Shown: positions 39,318-49,870 of the stretch, in pieces | Numbering within the stretch: the stretch's first letter is position 1 | How the letters are laid out: every line of letters begins with the position of its first letter | NCBI RefSeq assembly: GCF_963662255.1 | Contig: NC_085046.1 | Location: forward strand, 133,529,392-133,593,391 | Length of the DNA: 64,000 nt | Reading direction: 5' to 3' | Source of the DNA: Cinclus cinclus | Lineage: Eukaryota > Chordata > Aves > Passeriformes > Cinclidae | Position numbers and translations under genes: made by a program | The notes under the pieces: generated by a model | What the model saw: only the letters and a program-made list of their open reading frames with translations | What the model was told of the DNA's origin: nothing | Database searches by the model: none

Positions 39318-39770
39318 GCTGAGGTCCCCAGAACTGCATGCAGTCCTCCTGGTGTGCTCTCACAAGAGCAGAATCACCTCCCTTGACTTGCTACCCATGC
39401 TCCTTTTGATGCAGCCCGGGATTTTGTTGGCTTTTGGGGCTGTCAGCTGTCAGGCTCTACTGCCAGCTCACATTGAGCTTTCCATCAACCATCACACCTA
39501 TGTCTTTCTTCACAGGGATGCTCTCATTCAGTTCTCTGCCCAATCTGTGGGTGTGCCTAGGACTGGGATTGCTGTGAGCCTGGTGTAGAACCTTGCACTT
39601 CACTTTGTTGAACTTCATGGGGTTTGCACACTGTCACCTGTAAAGCCTGCCCAGGTTCGGTCCCTCTATATGGCATCCCTTCCCTCCAGTGTGCTGACCA
39701 CACCACACAGCTTGGTGTCTCCAGCAGATTCATGCTGTCCACAAAAATGTTGAACAGTTCAGCATCAATT
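39318..39770 (-). mobile_element. CR1 LINE copy, continuation (ORF2 distal coding part)
   Basis: This is the second half of the interrupted CR1. The + strand shows complements of CR1 ORF2: GAGCAGAATCACCTCCCTTGAC, TTTTGATGCAGCCCGGGATTTTGTTGGC, CACATTGAGCTTTCCATCAACC, ACCTTGCACTTCACTTTGTTGAACTTCATGGGG, CATCCCTTCCCTCCAGTGTGCTGACC and CACACAGCTTGGTGTC. Recognisable similarity fades after CACAAAAATGTTGAACAG near 39765. Together the halves give roughly 885 bp of CR1. The reading frame is broken by stops and indels. Confidence 0.95.
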
Positions 39771-40406
39771 AATGGTATTTGAAGGCAGATTTAATTTATG
39801 TGTGACATCTGTGATGATCCTGCTGGAGTAATTTATGTAGAAAAGTACCTAGGAATGTGATTCCATCCTAGTGGGGATATTCATATTAACAAAAGGAGGT
39901 TTTTGCAACTCTCAGGAGTTTTACAGCCAACAAGTGTCAGTTGTTTGTTAACACTGTAGATATATTAGCACAATGAACCTGTTGTCATTCGGCCTACCAT
40001 CATAGCAAGAGAAAATTGAATAAACTGAGTCCCTAGCAGTATATTCAGGAAATATATTCAGGAAGTATATTCACTGATCAAAGTCATACAGAATTATTAA
40101 GGATTTTAAGTAGTTTACTCTTCAGCTGTATTCAAGTTTGCTAATGACAACAGAGTCTTCAGTTAAAGTGTAATCAGATTTCATTGCTTGAAGCAAGCTG
40201 CCCCCAAAACATATCCCACTCAGGGAAATGCTGTAAGTTGTTAAGGTAATGCATGGTGGGAGAACCAATGTTTTCAGTTTGATATTTGTACTCCCTCTAC
40301 CAGAACTTATTTCTTCCTGGGGTGCAAGGATATATAAGAAACAGAGAACAAGTTTTCTCACTCTTGGAAATTACTGTTCTTGTACAGATGAGAGAGGGAA
40401 GATGAT
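39771..40406. other. OXR1 downstream intron between CR1 and the CCCTT array
   Basis: This is unassigned AT-rich sequence. A 13-bp tandem repeat (GTATATTCAGGAA, 2.7 units) is present at 40039-40073. Confidence 0.55.
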
Positions 40407-40666
40407 CCCTTCCCTTCCCTTCCCTTCCCTTCCCTTCCCTTCCCTTCCCTTCCCTTCCCTTCCCTTCCCTTCCCTTCCCTTCCCTTCCCTTCCCTTCCCT
40501 TCCCTTCCCTTCCCTTCCCTTCCCTTCCCTTCCCTTCCCTTCCCTTCCCTTCCCTTCCCTTCCCTTCCCTTCCCTTCCCTTCCCTTCCCTTCCCTTCCCT
40601 TCCCTTCCCTTCCCTTCCCTTCCCTTCCCTTCCCTTCCCTTCCCTTCCCTTCCCTTCCCTTCCCTT
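40407..40666. repeat. Perfect (CCCTT)52 microsatellite; (AAGGG)52 on the - strand
   Basis: Fifty-two uninterrupted copies of CCCTT span 260 bp with no mismatch. The long open frames reported by translation here (Ser-Leu-Pro-Phe-Pro on +, Gly-Lys-Gly-Arg-Glu on -) are artefacts of a stop-free repeat. The polypurine strand can form triplex and G-quadruplex structures. Confidence 0.98.
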
Positions 40667-43600
40667 CTATAAGCTTCTATAAACAATCTAAGTTGTGCTA
40701 CTTGTCTTGAGGTTTATAAGAGCCTTTATCTTACATGCCATTCTGATATTTTCTGTGATTTTGGAGTGAACCCTTTTTCATTTGAAGAAGTAGGATTGTA
40801 TATAAAATAAATACATTATAAAACTTTCTTCTCTTAATAAACAAAACTTGGTAGAAGCGTACTTTGTAGACAGCTGTAATATTTGCTGGTGGTTAGAGGG
40901 TGTAAATGTATTTTTTTTCTTGTTGTATTTAAGTGACCTATAAAGAGAATGGCTTTGGTCTGTTTAGTCCATAATCCAACAAACTGTTCTAATACTGCTG
41001 CCATCAACACTACAGGAGCAGGTTCAGCTCAGACTGTTCAATCCAGATGATTTCTGTTCATCATGTTATGTTTCATCTTGGGTTTTGTTTCACTGATGCA
41101 AGCAGGATTGAGCAATTTGCCACCATCTTTCTGAGCAGAAACTCACCAAAAAGGCTGTTGAAATCAGAGATAAATTAATTTCTTAAGAAATCAAGAGTCT
41201 TTCTTCTGGTACTGTAATGCTCTAAATTTTGTATTTGAATATATACAAATTCCTGTTCAAGTAAACTGAACTACTCCCATGGAATTCCAATTCAGTCACT
41301 GCAACCATGGGCAGCTGTCCTCTGTTGTGTGATTGCTGATCCCCTTTGTTTTCATATGCTGATAAAACCAGCAGGTAAATTAGTTTCTTTGCAAGGCAGA
41401 TTATTTGCTTTACTGTCATAACATTCCTTGTTCCTGATTCCAGCTCATATTTCTGGACTGTGAACAACTCTACAAGTGAGGGCAGGCTGTCCTAACCAGA
41501 CAAGTAAAATTTCCTGATAAAGGACAGTGCTGGCAAATGATAGCTTGCACCAACTGGAAATACTAGCAGAAGTCACCAAAGTTGGAAGAAATTTCAACAG
41601 GTTTAGGGTTTGCAGATATGCTCTGATACAGACCACATTAGTCTCTTCATAATAAATTATGTATTGGATATTAGTGTTTCTTAATGACTAGTGATGTAAG
41701 AGCTTTTCAAATGCAGCAGATATTTATGTACTGCCATCATTCAGGGGGAGGAGAGGTTAGTGCATTGCTCATCCCACAGGGAAATTAGCTGTTACCCAGT
41801 TAACCACTTCAAAGCCTACAAATCTGATTATCAAATTAGATTAAATGCCTTTCATTTAGCTCTGTAGAATGCATGAATTCAGATAATTTAAAAACATCAA
41901 GTAAGCTTCACAAAACTTGGGGGCAGAGGCAAAAAATGTGTAATTCTTCATGTACAATATAAATATAATCTACCCTATGTTCAGAGGTGAGTCCTAGATG
42001 AAGGTATAAATCTGCACAAAGTGTCAGTGTTCATAAAGTTGACTTTGAGTTTTCTTCAGAGCTTTAAACAGAATGTGCCCATCATTTCTTCACAATGCTA
42101 TTCAGGAGGCTGTAGGCAGTAATGGAGAAATTGGCTTCACCTGCACAAAGGTGGTGTGTTAGGAATTACAGTGATTCAAATACAAGTATGGAATTATGTT
42201 ATCAGCAGGAGCAGTCTGGCAGCTCCTTACCTTCCAGGCAGGATGTGTGTGTGCACAGTGCACTACCCAAGCAGAGGGGTGCATGGGACAAAAGTTGGTT
42301 GTTTGTTCCCTTATTTCTTGTCACAACAGACCTGCACAAAAAAATAGAACTGTAAATTAGCCCCACTGAGTTCACAGCTTCAATCCAAGAACTGGAATTC
42401 CTTTTAAACTTGAGTAATTGCTAACTTATTCAGAAGTGTTTAATTCCACTTTCTCCAGCTATTTACCACTGTGGTGCCCAAAAGGTGTCCACATCTGCTT
42501 TTGTACCCTACAAATTATGCTGACTTTTAATAAATGGGTGCTTTTTAATAATTGTTTACTTTGTCTGTTTTTTTTTCTTTGAAACAGCTGAACAACACTC
42601 AGGAAAGAATTAAGCCAAACTACTTTGCAGGGTTGTAGCTAACTAGGAAAGGATCTGTTTTTTGCTGTTTGCAGAGCTAAAATGTCACCTTCTTGGAGAC
42701 CACTCACCTCTTTTCAAACAAAAACATGCAGTGAGAGCGCCATGTGGGAACTTCTAGTAACTTTGTGAATCAGGATCTGATGACTATGAAGTAAAACTTC
42801 TTGAGGCACAAAAGGGAGTGTAAATTATGTTCTGGTTGGTGTATAAAGTAATCATAGCAGCAAAGGAAATAAACCTCTTCACTCCAGGTCTGTCTTGTAC
42901 ACGGTTGTACAGCTGTTGCAGTTTCACAACCATCCACCCCAAACCATCTGCAGACATCTGTCCTGTGCTATGTGTAGTCAAATCTAAGAGCTCTTAACTT
43001 CTGCTGTGACATTAATGTGGCAGAAAAATGCTTTTCCAAGATGTGTATAGTTACAGCTACTGCTCTAGACTGTCAGTATGAAAGCACAACTTGTGAGACA
43101 TGAGCTATATCTATTGTGTAAATAAATTATGTGATCTTCATAGCAGTGATAACACAAATAGTTTGTGTTCATATTTATCTAGTCAGGAGATGTAATGTGG
43201 AAAAAGTGGCTCATTTAAAAAAGATACTTCTGTTTGTTTTGTTCTCAAGCCTTATAATATTTTAGTTAAGAACAAAAACTTACCTCCAAACATTCTACTG
43301 ATGACCACAATGAATTAACCATTTCCCTTATCATGTCAGGTTTTTCAAATGTTTGACACTTACTAAAATTTGATAATGAGGACACCCCAACATTGTTAAA
43401 GCCCATTATTTATTTTTTGAGTTAAAATTTTTGACTGATTCAAGCTGAGTATAAGATTACTTTATTTAGCAGTGGCAGCATGTGTAATGAACACAGTGTC
43501 TTCCCAATACCTATCTCATTTAGCAGTTTACAGGTAATACAAAGTGGTCAAAGTCTTAATAACTCTGACATCTGGGAGCCCTATTAGTGAACCTCCAGTG

Positions 43601-45370
43601 CATGGTGCATTAAAAGCAGGACAAGGGACCCACACTGTCCTTTCTTCAGCCTCTCAGATTTCTCATCTGAGATAAACAGCACAGAGGAAAGGGTGATTGT
43701 GCCCATGGTGGGCTTGAGCTGGCCCTGTGGGAGCTAGAACCAGCTCAGGAGACTGGTCTGAAGACACCTGTAGTATTGCCTGTAAATACCTGGGTTTGTG
43801 TATAAAGTGATACACTGGGCCAAAGGGATCCAGCATAGATGTTAAGGTATAAATGGATCCTATACAGAACTGTGTCTCTTCTACTCCCACAACAGCCTTT
43901 GCCTCTCTGCACAAAGCTTTGCTGTAGCAGATGAACTTACCAAACCTGCCTGCCTGTAAGGCAAGTGGAAAACATGCTCTTTTTATATTTTAGCAAGCTG
44001 AATAAGATTTTTAGTTGGTCCGTTAGACAAGCTTTAGTTGATATTTTTGACGTCCTGATGTTGTAGATGTTAGTGATTTCCTACAGTTTATTATTTATCT
44101 ATTGTTTTTGTATTACACAGTTATTTAATGATTTTGCTGTAATGTTTAATGTTTTATATAGCAGTTTATGTTTTATATGAGGTGATCTTATTAGTGCAGC
44201 CAGAGGAATGTATATGAAAAATGTTCCAAATCTGTTCTGCTTTGCAAAAAGATAAACAGCAAGTACCTTACAAACTCATATATTATAACCATGCATGCTC
44301 TCAAGAAAATCTCTTTCTGAATATTAAAACTGCAGGACCTATATATTTTTTCTTTGTGTATGTTTAATAATATCTCATTGTTAAGATATTTTGAATTTAC
44401 TGAAGTACTTACTTATTCTTGAGAGGTCAAATGCTTTTCAGTGACACCGTAGAGAATAAAAGCAGCTTCCCAACTGAACACTGAATGTTATATTTTAAAA
44501 TAAAATTTTAAGAAAATAAAGAAAAGAAAAAATATTTAACCTGATAGGAAAAGTAGTGTTATACTTATCTGAGTTAATATTCTGGAATTATACCAGTAAG
44601 AGCTTGTTGAATTAACGAGGGGATATCAAGTTTTACAACTCTGGTCACTAGCCCAGAACTAATTTAGGCTGGTGCACTGGGTAGGATCTGTGCCTCTGAA
44701 ATGAACTGGTGATATGGGGATGCTTTCTACTCTTCAAGTGAAAGACTATACCAATTAATACTGATGGGCTGCTGTAGTAGCAGCTGTGGCACCGAGTCAG
44801 AATGGTGGAGAAACATAAAGTAAACATTAGTCTCTCACCCATGAAGTGCACTCTCCAGAGCACTGTTTAACCTAATTGGTAGGTAGGCACTGAGAATGTG
44901 CTCAGACTGCAGCAGGGCAGTCTGTCTATCATGTTGAATAAGCAGGGTCTCCAGTCTGCAGTGCTCCAGACTAATATACCATCATTGATTTTATATTCTG
45001 CTGGAAGTCTTGAAGAACAGGTACCAAGTCAGCTGTGTGTGGCACAAGGAAGCATTTTCCTTACTTATGCCAGCAAAACCTGCAGCTCAATATGAAGGTT
45101 GCCTTACCTGTGCTTGTACCTTGGAGGGCTATCAGGCACAATGACACCACCCCAAACTTGGACCATTTAAGCATCTTGAATGCCAAAAGTCAACACAATA
45201 TGCCGTTTTATTTCCCTTTTCTAAATATTCAGTTACTATATGGCTAAAGACAACATAGCTGTGAGTTTATGACTGTATAAGAAGACATGCATAATTTAGA
45301 ATGTGCATAGGGATTCAGGGATAAACTGCTTCCAACTTTAAACTGGTTATATGAAGGGAAAGGTTGCTGA

Positions 45371-45374
<4 letters not shown>
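40667..45374. other. OXR1 downstream intron, no feature assigned
   Basis: This is AT-rich unique-looking sequence. All frames are under about 85 codons with no domain signature. I saw no CR1 or LTR text. Confidence 0.5.

Positions 45375-45403
<29 letters not shown>
45375..45403. repeat. (T)29 homopolymer
   Basis: Twenty-nine consecutive T residues. It is not followed or preceded by a recognisable retroposon body, so it is better taken as a simple repeat than as the tail of an inserted cDNA. Confidence 0.95.
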
Positions 45404-45897
45404 GGTGAACCATCCTGCTTGGTTGAAGCTGGAACAAGACCCATGCGGGCTTGTACAGAGCAGAGGGAGCAAGCTCTGCCTCAAAGTCCTTAGAGCAGTA
45501 ACTTCCAAAGGATGGGGCATGTGTGTGTTCCCTAGGTAAAAATATCTTCTCAGCACCCATCACATTTTGCTCTAGTTTTATTCTGCCCTCAGAGCACACA
45601 GCTGGGCCTTCAGGGTTCAGATATATATTTAAATGGCTACAAGATCTGCAGATGTGACAGACTGAAAGTTCATGTGACACAACATCAGTAGAAATGAGGT
45701 AAGGAGGGGTCTGCAATTTCCATGCATACAAAAAGAGATGAATAATGGAAGGATGAATTAAAATAAAATAAAATGTCGATTATGAATGTCTTTGCAGAAA
45801 CCACAAAAATTCTTTAAGTTCCTGTGAAAGTGCACAGAACTATGCTACAGTGTTTGAAAATATTTTTAACCTTAAAAAATAGCAACATCTCAGGCTT

Positions 45898-46022
45898 TTG
45901 TTTGGAGGGGGGTGTTTTTGGTTGGTTGGTCGGTTGGTTGGTTTAGTTTGTTGCTTTTTTTGTTTTTTTTTTTTTGTTTTGGGGTTTTTGAGGGGTTTTT
46001 GGAGGTTTTTTTTGTTTTTTGT
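45898..46022. repeat. G/T-rich low-complexity tract
   Basis: The tract contains the run GGTTGGTTGGTCGGTTGGTTGG (six GG pairs, at 45920-45941) followed by T tracts broken by GGGG and GG. The GG-pair run resembles two-tetrad G-quadruplex sequences. Confidence 0.85.
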
Positions 46023-48002
46023 GAGTGATTCCTTGCTAGATATTTTAGCCCTACTTTTCTCTTTTAGTTTTGTGTTCCAAATGAGATCATTCCTGTTAGC
46101 CTATGGAGTTCATGTAGGACAGGGAATTGCAGTAGTGAACTGTGGAAACAACTTGCGTGGTGACTGCTTCTTCCTGGAATAGCATTTTAAAGGGCACAAT
46201 GTGCTCAGCAAACTTATTTCTTGACATATGATGTGGATAACTTTCTCAGGCATGGGTCAGGCACAAATCCTGCCATTTGACCTGTCACAGCCCCCAAATA
46301 GTGTTGAAGTCACGCCTGCAAATACAATGGAGTCAATTTGCTTGCCAAAATTGCTAAGGACATCTATCAACTAGATGGAATTAATCAGATCATTGCCAGA
46401 GTAGCAGAGAATATAATTGTTCCTTGATGAGAGTTCTAGGCTTCTAGTTACACAACCAAAATGGCACTTTTCCACAAAGATATCTTCAGATGGCATTTGC
46501 ACGCCTACATCCCTAGCGGTGCCTGGTTTCACTTCTTTCTTAGCAGGGCTGTATGAATTGTGTGTCAAGCACAGATCTGGCAGTTCCAGTATGTTTTCAG
46601 GAGAGCTTATAAATACAATGTTGTGCCTAAAATACAATGTTGTGACAGAGCTTTTCTTTTGCTAAGTAAGTTTGTTTTACCATGTTAATCATTCAATTTT
46701 ATATGAGATGTTAATGGTATAATAATTCTGAGGAAGCAATCATACTGCAGTGTATTTTAAATGAATTTATGCCTTAGTTTTCTAGAAATATAGTAAACTG
46801 TTTGTCATTACCTTTTGTTTTTCAATATCTGTGTACAATAGTAGTACTTAAAAATATGTATTTAGTTACTGGTAATAATTATATGGGTTTAGAATATGAT
46901 AGTTTCATGATGTAGAACTAGATGCCAGTGGTGTTAATTTATGACAGAGGAAAACATATTAGAGAAAATCAGAAAAAAAAAACGGAATTCATTTAGGTTC
47001 TTTTTTTTTTTTTAAGGTTGTTGTGTGGGGTTTTTTGTTATTCATTGATGTGTGTTCTCTTGCATCCATAGACTAGGTTGATTTTGAGCTTTCTGAGGAC
47101 TGGTGAGTATTTTAGTACTACCTGTTAAGGTAAGTGCAGGATTATCTTTAGGAAATAATATTGGCAAAAGTAGTAGGCTCTGAAAGAAGAAGGAAAAAAA
47201 TAATAACTTGACCCCCAAAAAATCCATGCAGCCTTTAGTCTCTCTGGGAGAGTGGCTGTTTGAGGATTTCTCTCCAATAGGCTGCTTTTATCTCCCAGGG
47301 GACTGGGCTGGGGAGGAGAGGGACCTGTGCCCGTTGGACAAGGGAAGGTTTGCATGTGACCTGTGATGCAAAGGCATGAGAGCAGCACTGAGTGCAGCTG
47401 CTTGGGTTGCAGCAGGATCTGCTTGTCATCCACGTCAAGGACAGCCTGGCTCTCTCCGAGCTATTTTGCATCTTTTCATTTTACTTTTCAGTACTCTCAT
47501 TTCTGGAAGACTGTATTATCTTGAACAGAGAGGCACTCGGCTGCCTCCAACCTAGCTGAGTGAGGGCTGAGGAAGCCATGCATGCTGAGAAGATTGGTGA
47601 TTCTGGGAAAAACAAAACAAAACAACAAAAAAACGCCAGTGATTCTGGAAGGCCAAGTACAGCAAAGGAAACCCCAGTGGATTTAGCACACTCTGCAGAG
47701 CCATTTGTATGCCCATGTCACGACGTGCACAGTGTGCTTGTGAGCTGCCTTGGCTGTGCAGGGTGGCTGCCCTGGGTAACTCAAGGGGTCGGGTTGTCCA
47801 CAGATCCTGGAAGCAGCAAAAGCAGTGTTGCCCTTGAGTTAATGAACTGTGCTGGCTCCTCTGTGAGTTTTTTTCAGGCAATTTCAGATACAGTGGAAGC
47901 TAATGGATGTGCTGACTTCTGTTCTCCCTGGATAAATGGGGAACGAATTAAAGTTGTTGGGATTTGTTTGTTTGGCTTTTGTTTTGTTTGTGTTTCCGTT
48001 TC

Positions 48003-48037
48003 TTTTTGTTGTTGTTGTTGTTTTGTTTTGTTTTGTT
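48003..48037. repeat. (GTT)n followed by (TTTTG)n
   Basis: About five GTT units are followed by about four TTTTG units; this is an ordinary compound microsatellite. Confidence 0.85.
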
Positions 48038-48353
48038 ATTTTTTCCAAATAAAATGGATGGGGATATTAAAAGTACCCCTTCCTTAGGTTTTATCACGGC
48101 AGGATTGCCCTGGGCAATCCTTCTGTTGTCTCGTTATCTCAGTGCACTGAGGTATTCAGCCTGGCTTTCCAGTAGCTGAATGGGGCTTGGTAGCACATCC
48201 ATTCAGTTTATGAGCTGCCATTGCCCAGAGGCACGGTCTAATGCTGTGCAGGAGCAAAGCCTCGACTGATGGCAGTCACTGACACCATCTCTTGTTAAGA
48301 TTTCTTCATGTCTACATGGTCCATCCAGACCAGCGGGTTCAGGATCTCTTCAG

Positions 48354-48889
48354 TTGATCCTTGAGTTGATCTTTGAGTGATCCTGAGTGATCCTTGTCCG
48401 TGTCACCCCTGGGCTGGGGAGAGCTGAATTGATTCCTGAGCACTACTGAGCTTGTGGCTGCTTTTGCTGTCATCGTCTGGAACTTCCCCTGCAATGTAAG
48501 TGTCACTCAGGCTCTGTCCTCTCTCTGGTACCAGGATGCTTTGAAATTAAGCCCTTGTTGCCGTGCTTCAGATGAATTGGTGTCCATGCATAGAATTCAT
48601 TGAGAGATTCTCCATTGCTTCTTTGAAGTATTTTATGCATAAAATAAAGGGCTTCCCATTCATATAGTTAAAGTGCACGGAGTAAAAATTGTTGCAGCAA
48701 CGTTGAGGGCTTCCCATTTATGTAAAGTTCGTGGGTTAAGGATGACTGTAGTATCATTGCCTGGATGTCCCATATGCCAGGACTGGGTAGGTGCAATTCT
48801 AGTATTGTGACATCTATTACCACAAAAAGTTCGTTTAGAAACGAATATTATTCCTTAATAAGGAGAATCGCTTATTACTTATTTAAGCG
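48354..48889. other. Unassigned block rich in tandem and inverted repeats
   Basis: At 48354-48395 a degenerate TTGATCCTTGAG unit repeats about 3.5 times. At 48629-48646 lies a perfect 18-bp palindrome, TATTTTATGCATAAAATA. AGGGCTTCCCATT recurs at 48648-48660 and 48706-48718, heading two imperfect 58-bp units. Then come three hairpin-capable inverted repeats: TTCGTTT/AAACGAA (48830-48845), TCCTT/AAGGA (48852-48864) and CGCTTA/TAAGCG (48869-48889). CpG is more frequent than in the neighbouring intron. It could be a diverged LTR or a conserved structured element; I cannot name the family. Confidence 0.5.
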
Positions 48890-49394
48890 TGGAAGAGTTG
48901 TATGTGATCTTTTCTGTTCTTACCTTGTTTTCTACATGGTTACAAAAGGTTAATTACAGAGATACCTTGTAATGAAAGCTTATTTTAGCCTTCTAAGCTT
49001 AGGCTTATAGCTTGTAATATTAGTAGGTATGGTTGAGGAATCAAGGAATACCAAAGAAAATCCCCAGTTTTTGAGAGAGGCATAAACAAAACTAATGACA
49101 GGAAGAGCAAAAAAAAAAGATAAAAAAAGGTGGAAGAGATGAATAGGAAACTGAGTAGACCTCATACTCTAGGGGGCCAGAATGCCTTGGATAAACTGAA
49201 GCTACATAACTGATGTTAGAACAGCTTTATATATATGCCTTACATTTTTTGGTATTCTTAACCAAATAAGAACATAACTCAGTTTTCTTTTTCTGTATAT
49301 ATGTACACAATGTAGTATTTTTAAAGTCCTGTCTGTAAGCTCAAAATTATAAAGACAGTTCCTTAATTAGACATGAAGATTGTACCAGAGTTTA

Positions 49395-49870
49395 CATAAA
49401 TCCATGATGTATCTGAAGGTACTAAGGTGTTGGCCAATTGTAAGGCCTCTCTCTCTCTCAGTCTCTTTGAAAGGCCATGCAGATCAGGGAGATTCCTGGA
49501 GAGTCAATAAAAATAAACATAAAATAAATAAAATTAAAATAAATACAATAAAGTACAACAAAATAAAAATAAAAATAAAAATAAAATAAAATAAAAATAA
49601 TAAAAAAATAAAAATAAAAATAAAAATAAACAAATGCACACCCATCCTCAGGAGAAAGGATCTGGACCAGTCAGGCTCACCTCAGTGGGAACAGAAGCCA
49701 CATGCAGGCCCACGGATGCTAAGGCGTGACTGGGTACACCCAGCATGGGGCTACCAAGGGCAAGCAGTGTCTGAGAAACTGAATGCATCCTCTGGCAAGG
49801 TGACTGGATCACTGAATGGAGGGACAGCAGTGAATGTTTTGGAGTGACTTCCAGAGGCTACTCCTGATTT
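49395..49870 (+). mobile_element. CR1 LINE fragment (ORF2 reverse-transcriptase region) split by a microsatellite
   Basis: Left of the AAAAT array the text follows CR1 ORF2: GAAGGTACTAAGGTGTTGGCC, CTCTTTGAAAGGCCATGCAGATCAGGGAGATTCCTGG. Right of the array it resumes in order: CAAATGCACACCCATCCTCAGGAGAAAGGATCTGG, CAGTCAGGCTCACCTCAGTG, CCCAGCATGGGGCTACCAAGGGCAAG, AAGGTGACTGGATCACTGAATGGAGGGACAGCAGTGAATG. A few dozen bases are missing after the CTCACCTCAGTG block. The element is truncated at both ends and does not retain a usable frame. Confidence 0.85.
49506..49629. repeat. (AAAAT)n-type A-rich microsatellite inside CR1
   Basis: Imperfect AAAAT, AAAT and AAAAAT units run for about 124 bp. It occupies the place where CR1 normally has a short A-rich stretch (GGAAAAAAGCAAATG-like) in its reverse-transcriptase coding region. 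Confidence 0.92.

Larger units (their letters stand above)
45404..49394. other. OXR1 downstream intron with a cluster of low-complexity T/G tracts and an unassigned structured block
   Basis: Low-complexity tracts occur at 45898-46022 (G/T-rich), about 46998-47036 (T-rich), 47608-47632 (AAAAC-type) and 48003-48037 (GTT then TTTTG). A 175-codon frame at 47560-48087 is the longest non-repeat frame in the window. It ends in a Phe/Cys run encoded by the T-rich tract and has no recognisable domain. The structured block at 48354-48889 is described separately. Confidence 0.5.

Noticed and set aside
40249..40710. 153-codon (+) and 129-codon (-) open frames of repeating Ser-Leu-Pro-Phe-Pro and Gly-Lys-Gly-Arg-Glu
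   Set aside because: They are produced entirely by the stop-free CCCTT microsatellite; there is no gene context.
45375..45403. (T)29 considered as the complement of a retroposon poly(A) tail
   Set aside because: Neither flank shows a gene-like or SINE-like body or a duplicated target site.
47560..48087. 175-codon open frame, the longest outside CR1 and not dominated by a simple repeat
   Set aside because: No domain is recognised, the last third is Phe/Cys-rich from a T/G-rich tract, and a competing frame exists on the other strand. There is no splice or promoter context.
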